Origin: Candidatus Methanoperedens sp.
GTDB lineage: Archaea; Halobacteriota; Methanosarcinia; Methanosarcinales; Methanoperedenaceae
DNA: 28,261 nt
NCBI GenBank assembly: GCA_027460605.1
Contig: JAPZAN010000068.1
Span: 1-28,261, forward strand
Reading direction: 5' to 3'
Positions 23,161-28,261 of this stretch are shown here, in pieces (the first letter of the stretch is position 1; every line of letters starts with the position of its first letter). A program made the position numbers and the translations under genes. The notes under the pieces are model-generated. The model did no database searches. It was not told where the DNA came from and saw nothing but the letters and a program-made list of their open reading frames with translations.

Positions 23161-23739
23161 ATGCGAGAATTTCTTGACCTTGATAAAAGAGACAGGGAGA
23201 TATTATCCCTGCTTGAACTCAACCCCGAAATGTCACAGAACGACATGGCTGAAAAACTCAAAATATCCCAGCCGTCGGTCAGCGCCAGGGTTCATAAGCT
23301 CAAACAGAAAGGGGCGCTGTCCCATGTTGTTGGCATGAACCTCAAAAAAGTGAACCTCTACATGGCAAAGGTTGATGTGATTGCAAACAACACCTCATCC
23401 GTGCTTGAGATTTTCAAGGACTGCCCGTATTTCCTGAACGGTCTTATCGTATCTGGAAAACACAACCTCTGTCTTTTTTTCATTGGCGAGGACATAGCCA
23501 CGCTTGAGGCTATTGTGGACGGGCATTTAAGAAGCAATCCCCTTGTCAAAGGCGCGGAGGTAAGCATCGTCATAACCACGATGAAAGACCTCGTCATGCC
23601 CGTGAAAATGAACTTCGAAACAAGCAGCATGCCGCCGTGCGGAAACGGGTGCAACTGTAAGGAATGTGCACACCACATATCGGACAGGTGTCTTGGGTGT
23701 CCGGTAACCAATAGCTATAGTGGGAAAATCTGGAAATAG
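23161..23739 (+). CDS. Lrp/AsnC-type regulator with a cysteine-rich tail
   Basis: A 192-residue transcription regulator. Residues 8-60 are an AsnC-type winged helix (DKRDREILSLLELNP, then the recognition helix ISQPSVSARVHKLKQKG), followed by an alpha-beta ligand-type domain to about 150. The tail (158-192) has six cysteines: C160, C164, C166, C169, then C177 and C180 in RCLGCP. This could hold an iron-sulfur or zinc cluster, making it a redox- or metal-sensing regulator. It diverges from the ferredoxin-like gene, the obvious candidate target. The cluster is an inference from the cysteine spacing. Confidence 0.88.
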   Translation: MREFLDLDKRDREILSLLELNPEMSQNDMAEKLKISQPSVSARVHKLKQKGALSHVVGMNLKKVNLYMAKVDVIANNTSSVLEIFKDCPYFLNGLIVSGKHNLCLFFIGEDIATLEAIVDGHLRSNPLVKGAEVSIVITTMKDLVMPVKMNFETSSMPPCGNGCNCKECAHHISDRCLGCPVTNSYSGKIWK

Positions 23740-23770
23740 GGCTCAATGCATTGAATATCCATAATTATCC

Positions 23771-24196
23771 CTAAACAAACAGGAATTTCTCCTCTTTTTG
23801 TATCATTTCATCTATCTTTTCCGCATACTGCCGCTTCAAACTGTCAATCTTCTCCCCGGGCAGTTTATTGACAATCGGACACCGCTCATCCACCGCATCC
23901 ACATCAATAACCGGATATAACTCGCAAAGAGCCGGGCGGCATTTGTATATGCGGCATCGGTTCTCCTTATTCAGGAAGATGCACCGCCCTTTTATCATCT
24001 TCATCGCATAGTAAATACCGTGCTCACCCTTTGCCAGCCTGAAATACTTGCGGGGGTCAAGTTCCAGTGCGTACTCATTCCTGATATTTGCAATCAGTTC
24101 CGAAACTTCATCCCGCGTCAGGACAGCGCAGTTGCGGCAGCAGAGGGAATTGCAGAGTTTAATATCGCAATCAAGGGCGCCATCCTGCATTCTCAT
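23771..24196 (-). CDS. YkgJ-family cysteine-cluster protein (second)
   Basis: A 141-residue protein with CDIKLCNSLCCRNC (cysteines 10, 15, 19, 20, 23) near the start, then GRCIFL, NRCRIYKCRPALCELYP and ERCP, a fuller YkgJ/UPF0153 signature than the copy at 20866-21333. It probably binds zinc or an iron-sulfur cluster; the role is unknown. It lies 9 bases downstream of the rubrerythrin gene on the same strand, so it is likely co-transcribed with it, which hints at an oxidative-stress or iron link. Confidence 0.85.
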   Translation of the reverse strand: MRMQDGALDCDIKLCNSLCCRNCAVLTRDEVSELIANIRNEYALELDPRKYFRLAKGEHGIYYAMKMIKGRCIFLNKENRCRIYKCRPALCELYPVIDVDAVDERCPIVNKLPGEKIDSLKRQYAEKIDEMIQKEEKFLFV

Positions 24197-24205
24197 GACA
24201 TTTGG

Positions 24206-24778
24206 CTACCAGTTCTCAGCCAGTACCTCATAATATGATTGCGGGTGTTTGCATGCGGGACATTCTTTTGGCGCTTCCGTCCCCTCATGGATATATCCGC
24301 AGTTCCGGCAGTGCCATTTAACGGTTTTGTTCCTCTTAAAGAAAGTTCCGGCTTTTACGAACTTCAATAGCTCCCTGTACCGCCGTTCGTGAAACTGCTC
24401 AACCTCGCCAATTTCGGTAAAAGATTCGGCGACTTCAGGAAAACCCTCTTCTTCCGCAGTCTTTGCAAAGCCGGGATAAAGAGTCCCCCATTCAAGTTTT
24501 TCCCCCTCCGCTGCCGCAAGAAGGTTATCTTTAGTCAGCCCAATGACCCCTGCCGGATACATGGCCGTTATCTCAACATCCCCTCCCCGGAGGTGTTTAA
24601 AGAATATCTTTGCATGCTCCTTTTCATTGTCTGCGGTCTCAAGGAAAATCGCTGAAATCTGTTCAAATCCTTCGCTCTTTGCAGCGCTTCCAAAGTAAGT
24701 ATAGCGGTTTCTTGCCTGTGATTCGCCCGCAAAGGCTGCAAGAAGATTCTTTTCTGTTCGGCTACCTTTAAAATTCAT
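24206..24778 (-). CDS. rbr: Rubrerythrin
   Basis: A 190-residue non-heme di-iron peroxidase that detoxifies hydrogen peroxide in anaerobes. The di-iron four-helix domain has the E-x-x-x-R/E-x-x-H residues (AGESQARNRY, ETADNEKEHAKIF, then EVEQFHERRY). The C-terminal rubredoxin-like domain (about 152-183) has CRNCGYIHEG and CPACKHP. GGGAGGA lies about 9 bases before ATG 24778, with a TATA-like TTATAAATT some 55-60 bases upstream. It heads a two-gene unit with the YkgJ protein. The sequence is complete and of normal length. Confidence 0.96.
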   Translation of the reverse strand: MNFKGSRTEKNLLAAFAGESQARNRYTYFGSAAKSEGFEQISAIFLETADNEKEHAKIFFKHLRGGDVEITAMYPAGVIGLTKDNLLAAAEGEKLEWGTLYPGFAKTAEEEGFPEVAESFTEIGEVEQFHERRYRELLKFVKAGTFFKRNKTVKWHCRNCGYIHEGTEAPKECPACKHPQSYYEVLAENW

Positions 24779-25064
24779 ATGTGGGTTCCTCCCTTTGCAT
24801 AAATGCTTTTACTTGTATCATAAGCTTTTGGAATTTATAATCTTGCAAACAATGGTGAGGAAATTGTTCCAAAAGTCATCCGTTATATTTATATACAATA
24901 ATGTTGGTATTGGTGCGCGATGGACGGGTAAAACTTTTTTAATACACTAACCCCCACTCCCCAACCTGTCCATCATTCTAATTGTTTATTTCAAGCAATC
25001 AACTTAATTTTCAGCAATCAATTTTAAGTCAGGATTTGAAATAAATCGGGTAAATCCTTTTTTG

Positions 25065-25526
25065 TTATTTAATCGCGCCGGCATCGGCAAAACCCTGTCT
25101 CTGCCCGGTTCCTGCCTCACGCAAAAGTTGTTCCTTATTAAATAATAGTTTAAGGACATTCCGGGCATGCTCTCGTGTGCGGTTCTCCATGAGCCATGCA
25201 AGTTCAGTCTCGTCTTTTGCCTCATCCTCATGCACAAAGACTTCTATGATATGCCTGTTCGTCATCAACTGCGCCTGTATTATCCCCTGTGACGCTTCGT
25301 GCGCGCACATCTTGTCGATGGCTTCCCTTCCGGACATGCCCAGCGCCATTACGATATTGCATCCTTTTTCCTCGATCAAAATTTTACACGCCACGGGAAG
25401 GTCTTTTACCCCCGGAACCGTGTAGCGTTCTATCCCTACCGATGCGCCTTTTTTCAGCTCATCAATTGCGATTTTTCCCATGTTGATTCGTGAGAATGTG
25501 GTATCAGCTATTCCGACTTTGTGCAT
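25065..25526 (-). CDS. ribC: Riboflavin synthase, archaeal type
   Basis: A 153-residue enzyme of the archaeal RibC family (unrelated to bacterial riboflavin synthase, related to lumazine synthase) that dismutates lumazine to riboflavin, the precursor of FAD and F420-type cofactors. Seen: the N-terminal VGIADTTFSRINMG (4-17), RYTVPGVKDLPVA, MALGMSGREAID, ASQGIIQAQLMTNRHIIEVFVHEDEA. All parts of the family are present. It lies alone on the minus strand, divergent from the aminotransferase gene. Confidence 0.95.
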   Translation of the reverse strand: MHKVGIADTTFSRINMGKIAIDELKKGASVGIERYTVPGVKDLPVACKILIEEKGCNIVMALGMSGREAIDKMCAHEASQGIIQAQLMTNRHIIEVFVHEDEAKDETELAWLMENRTREHARNVLKLLFNKEQLLREAGTGQRQGFADAGAIK

Positions 25527-25545
25527 ATCTGCTTACTTTGAAGGA

Positions 25546-25608
25546 TTTAAATATATTAAATGATTCCCTTTTCTGGCAAAAAACAACAAGTATGAGGAGA
25601 AACCCATT
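25546..25608 (+). promoter_or_regulatory. Promoter and ribosome binding site of the aminotransferase gene
   Basis: TTTAAATATA at 25546-25555, with purines just before it (GAAGGA), is a good archaeal BRE/TATA pair. Transcription would start near 25577-25580. GAGGAG at about 25595-25600 is a strong ribosome binding site 8 bases before ATG 25609. Confidence 0.6.
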
Positions 25609-26754
25609 ATGAATCTTGAAAATAATTTGCTGATGATACCGGGCCCGGTACCCGTGGCGCCAAGGATACTCCGCGCCATGTCAAAACCCATAATCGGGCA
25701 TCGCGGCAAGGAATTCGGCGATATGTACAATGAATGCAGGCAGACACTGCAGGAGCTTTTCGGCACAAAAAACGATATGTATATAATTAGCGGTTCGGGC
25801 AGTTGCGCCATGGAAGCCGCTGTCGGGAACGTCATCGGGGAAAAAGACACGCTCATCACCATAGAGAACGGCAAGTTCGGGGAACGCTTCAGGGAAATTG
25901 GCGAGCGCTATGGCAATGTAAAAGCTGTCAAATTCGACTGGACAAAAGGCGAATCCATAGAACTTGACCGTGTGGAGAGCGCGCTGGCTGAAGGGGCAAA
26001 AGCCGTTACTCTCGTTCATAATGATACATCCGTGGGCATCAGGAACCCGGCAAAAGAGGTAGGAGAACTTGCGAAAAAATACGGCGCTTTATTCATTATG
26101 GACGGCGTTACCACCATCGGCGGGGATGAAGTCCTTGTGGATAAATGGGGTGTTGATATAGCCGTGGTCGGCTCCCAGAAATGCATTGGTGCGCCGCCGG
26201 GATTATCAGCCATCTCGGTGAGCAAGAAGGCATGGGATTCCATGGTCGAGAAGCCGCCTTATTATATGGATTTGAAAGCATACAGGAAATCTGCGAACAA
26301 AGAGACGGCGCAAACTCCTTATACGCCTGCTGTTCCGTTATTTTTTGCACTGCACGAAGCGCTTCGCATCGTGAAAGAGGAAGGACTTCCGGCGCGCATC
26401 AAGAGACATGCCATGTACGCAGAAGCCCTGCGGGCGGCTGCGGCTGCTATGAACGTGGAGATGTTCCCGCAGTTGAACAAATACAGCAGATACTCAAATA
26501 CTGTTACAGCCATGAAAATTCCAACAGGCATAGACGACAAAAAACTACGCGGCGGCATAAAGGAACTGGGCATCCAGGTTTCTGGCGGGCAGGGACCTCT
26601 TGAGGGCAAGATATTCAGGATAGGTAGCATGGGCAACATAAGCAAACTGGATATTTTGAGCACAGTCCAGGTAGTGGAAATAGTGCTTCACAGGAATGAC
26701 GTTGTTAAGAAAATGGGACCCGGCGTCGAGGCTGCAAGTAATATATTAAAATAA
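25609..26754 (+). CDS. Class V PLP aminotransferase (serine-pyruvate / alanine-glyoxylate type)
   Basis: A 381-residue pyridoxal-phosphate enzyme. Seen: the N-terminal MIPGPVPVAPRI and GHRGKEF, the ISGSGSCAMEAA phosphate-binding region, the cofactor-stacking VTLVHNDTSVG, MDGVTTIGG (D of the pyridine nitrogen contact) and the PLP lysine in VVGSQKCIGAPPG. In methanogens a close relative (MJ0959) acts on several keto acids, including the serine-pathway substrate phosphohydroxypyruvate; that or alanine-glyoxylate exchange is likely here. Length and motifs are complete. It has its own promoter. Confidence 0.9.
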   Translation: MNLENNLLMIPGPVPVAPRILRAMSKPIIGHRGKEFGDMYNECRQTLQELFGTKNDMYIISGSGSCAMEAAVGNVIGEKDTLITIENGKFGERFREIGERYGNVKAVKFDWTKGESIELDRVESALAEGAKAVTLVHNDTSVGIRNPAKEVGELAKKYGALFIMDGVTTIGGDEVLVDKWGVDIAVVGSQKCIGAPPGLSAISVSKKAWDSMVEKPPYYMDLKAYRKSANKETAQTPYTPAVPLFFALHEALRIVKEEGLPARIKRHAMYAEALRAAAAAMNVEMFPQLNKYSRYSNTVTAMKIPTGIDDKKLRGGIKELGIQVSGGQGPLEGKIFRIGSMGNISKLDILSTVQVVEIVLHRNDVVKKMGPGVEAASNILK

Positions 26755-26775
26755 ATAATAAATTAAAAAAAAGAA

Positions 26776-27132
26776 TTACTGTTGCGGTTTTATCCGCTCA
26801 GTAATTTTAATATCGTCAAGCACCTTGGCAATAAGCGCTTTGGCATTCTGGAGATGCGCTGTTCCGCTGCCTGCCAGTTGCGTGAAGTTGTCCTGGATGA
26901 AGACTTCATTTTCCTGCATCAGGTAAATATAATAAACAAGTATGCCCCAGTAAACAGAACCGCCTAAAAACACTGCAGCCCCTATAACAACCATCTGGTT
27001 AAAAACCATATAGGTTGTCATGCCAAGCGGGTACAGTTTTTCAATGGCAATCCAGAAGTTGTACATTATTATCAAACCAATGATTATGGGCACTATCCCG
27101 ATAATTACCAGATTATTTTTACTTAGTCTCAT
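26776..27132 (-). CDS. Small membrane protein of unknown function
   Basis: A 118-residue protein with two predicted transmembrane helices, about 8-30 (LVIIGIVPIIIGLIIMYNFW) and 44-70 (FNQMVVIGAAVFLGGSVYWG), and a soluble C-terminal half (QENEVFIQDNFTQLA to the end) that is helical and polar. No signal peptide, catalytic motif or known family could be identified. It lies on the opposite strand between the aminotransferase and peroxiredoxin genes. Confidence 0.65.
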   Translation of the reverse strand: MRLSKNNLVIIGIVPIIIGLIIMYNFWIAIEKLYPLGMTTYMVFNQMVVIGAAVFLGGSVYWGILVYYIYLMQENEVFIQDNFTQLAGSGTAHLQNAKALIAKVLDDIKITERIKPQQ

Positions 27133-27255
27133 CTTTCCACCGCTATATAATATGTAAATTCACTATATAAATCTGCCTGATGCCTTCGCCTGCACGATAT
27201 TTTAATATACATGAATTCAAACATATTATCAGGGAAATACAGGAGGAATTTGAAT

Positions 27256-27720
27256 ATGGTTAAAACAGGAGATAAAGCGAAGGATTTTACTTTAAGCGAC
27301 CAGGGTGGCAAAAAGGTGAAATTGTCGCAGTTTAAAGGAAAAAGAGTACTTCTGTCCTTTCATCCGCTTGCCTGGACACCTGTATGCGCAGACCAGATGA
27401 CGTCGCTTGAAGAGAATCATGGCAGGTTTGGGAAACTGGGCACTGTTGCACTGGGCGTAAGCGTGGATACAGTCCCTTCAAAAAAAGCATGGGCAAAAGA
27501 ACTCGGAATTAAATATACGAGGCTCCTGTCTGATTTCTGGCCGCATGGCGAGGTTGCGAATTTATTCGGAATATTCAGGGAAAAGGAAGGATTTTCCGAA
27601 AGGGCGAATATAATTATTGATGAAAAACAGCAGGTGGTGTTTGTTAAGGTCTATCCGATTGCACAACTTCCCGATATTGAGGAAATAATAAAAGTTCTTG
27701 AGAGTTTAAAATCAGGTTGA
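27256..27720 (+). CDS. Peroxiredoxin (AhpC/TSA family, single cysteine)
   Basis: A 154-residue thiol peroxidase. The peroxidatic cysteine is C44 in PLAWTPVCADQM, followed by the arginine-bearing segment typical of the fold. It has no second cysteine, so a 1-Cys mechanism with an outside thiol donor is expected; the thioredoxin just downstream is the natural donor. I chose ATG 27256 with AGGAGG at 27241-27246; the frame is open from ATG 27211 but those 15 codons overlap the ribosome binding site and are not family-like. Confidence 0.9.
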   Translation: MVKTGDKAKDFTLSDQGGKKVKLSQFKGKRVLLSFHPLAWTPVCADQMTSLEENHGRFGKLGTVALGVSVDTVPSKKAWAKELGIKYTRLLSDFWPHGEVANLFGIFREKEGFSERANIIIDEKQQVVFVKVYPIAQLPDIEEIIKVLESLKSG

Positions 27721-27768
27721 AAGGCAACTATTTTAAACCATAACGCTATACTGGATGTGGTGGCAGGT

Positions 27769-27858
27769 ATGCCGGAAGATAGACGGAATAAGAAAAAGAT
27801 GAAAGAGAAATGCAAATCATGCGGGCTTTGTTACCCGAGGAGGAAACAAGATGAGTAA
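27769..27858 (+). CDS. Possible 29-residue CxxCxxC mini-protein
   Basis: A short ORF starting at ATG 27769 (MPEDRRNKKK) with C-K-S-C-G-L-C near its middle and a basic, charged remainder. It runs 8 bases into the thioredoxin gene. Its own ribosome binding site is weak (GGCAGG close to the ATG), so it may be chance; the three cysteines and the link to thioredoxin make it worth listing. Confidence 0.3.
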   Translation: MPEDRRNKKKMKEKCKSCGLCYPRRKQDE

Positions 27859-28123
27859 AGTTGTTCTAATGGATTTTTTTGCTGAATGGTGCGGCCCCTG
27901 CAAGATGCAGGACCCTATTAACGAAGAGATTAAAAAGAAATTTGGCGACAGGATAGAATTTAAGAAAATCGATGTAGATACGGATCAGGAGTTGGCGATT
28001 AAATACACAATTCATGCCGTCCCCACATTGATTCTTGAAAAGGACGGCGCTGTTTTCAAGAGGTACACGGGCGTGACCAGAGCAAATGTGCTGGAAGCGG
28101 ATATTAACGCGGCTTTAAAATAA
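27851..28123 (+). CDS. trx: Thioredoxin
   Basis: A 90-residue compact archaeal thioredoxin with the WCGPC active site (C14, C17), the cis-proline motif AVPTL and the usual DVDTDQ turn. The strong GAGGAGG before ATG 27851 supports this start. It follows the peroxiredoxin gene by 130 bases on the same strand and is its probable electron donor. Thioredoxin reductase is not in the window. Confidence 0.94.
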   Translation: MSKVVLMDFFAEWCGPCKMQDPINEEIKKKFGDRIEFKKIDVDTDQELAIKYTIHAVPTLILEKDGAVFKRYTGVTRANVLEADINAALK

Positions 28124-28261
28124 CGGGGTCAGGTTGAAACCTTTATTTGACCTTGGCGTGCTTCCAATCAGGCACAGGACAAGCAGAGGATTCAAGCCCC
28201 ATGTTTCTTTGATATTCAATGCTGAGAAAAGATTAACGTTTTCCGTGGATACCACAAATTC
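28124..28261. other. Window end, no supported gene
   Basis: 138 bases after thioredoxin. Both strands carry frames that stay open to the window edge: plus, from the TTG at about 28134 (LKPLFDLGVLPIRH...); minus, EFVVSTENVNLF... with a stop near 28120. Neither has a recognised family or a clear start, so no gene is called. Confidence 0.3.

Noticed and set aside
24779..25064. tRNA gene or remnant in the rubrerythrin-ribC gap
   Set aside because: No cloverleaf or T-arm consensus could be found; only one inverted repeat is seen.

Overview
The window looks like chromosomal DNA of a euryarchaeon related to the Methanosarcinales, and an ANME-2d / 'Candidatus Methanoperedens'-type organism fits best. 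The reasons are an archaeal B-family DNA polymerase, an archaeal-type riboflavin synthase (RibC), an AglJ-type N-glycosylation transferase, an F420H2:NADP oxidoreductase, a THEP1 NTPase, a MobB-MoaE fusion and a class III ribonucleotide reductase with its own glutaredoxin, together with a UbiE/MenG quinone methyltransferase, which implies menaquinone. The lineage is an inference; no rRNA or tRNA gene was recognised.

Layout. 17-3645: a diadenylate cyclase diverges from a tight operon of ubiE/menG, aglJ-like, npdG and a MagIII-like DNA glycosylase, the last two junctions overlapping by 4 bases. 3646-9144: an AT-rich accessory island of three cassettes separated by three direct copies (A, B, C) of a structured intergenic repeat. 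The cassettes are a nucleotidyltransferase with a small partner, a hicB-hicA toxin-antitoxin pair, and a large PHP-ATPase of the TrlF type. 9184-11882 (minus): a glutaredoxin, a 33-codon small ORF and nrdD. 12105-14719 (plus): argS, then an array of hairpins, then mobB-moaE, whose ribosome binding site and start codon lie inside the last hairpin. 14745-20307 (minus): queH, a 98-residue unknown, the tail of a truncated gene, an AT-rich ORF of about 440 codons without a normal start, a DUF89 phosphatase and a DNA polymerase B split into two frames. 20370-25526: THEP1 NTPase, two YkgJ-type cysteine-cluster proteins, an OGG-type glycosylase, a ferredoxin-like protein divergent from a cysteine-tailed Lrp regulator, rubrerythrin and ribC. 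25609-28123: a class V aminotransferase, a small membrane protein, a one-cysteine peroxiredoxin and thioredoxin.

The housekeeping genes point to a strict anaerobe with active redox defence (rubrerythrin, peroxiredoxin, thioredoxin) and oxidised- and alkylated-base repair (two HhH-GPD glycosylases).

The most unusual observations are: (1) a repeat family of paired hairpins whose stems differ between copies but stay base-paired. One copy sits inside intergenic repeat B with a perfect 8-base direct repeat at its ends, and another covers the start of mobB-moaE. (2) A DNA polymerase B that has lost about 60 residues including the Exo III region, leaving two ORFs in different frames. (3) A 33-codon ORF coupled to nrdD by a GTGA overlap. 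(4) A long AT-rich ORF that seems to have replaced the 5' part of an older gene.
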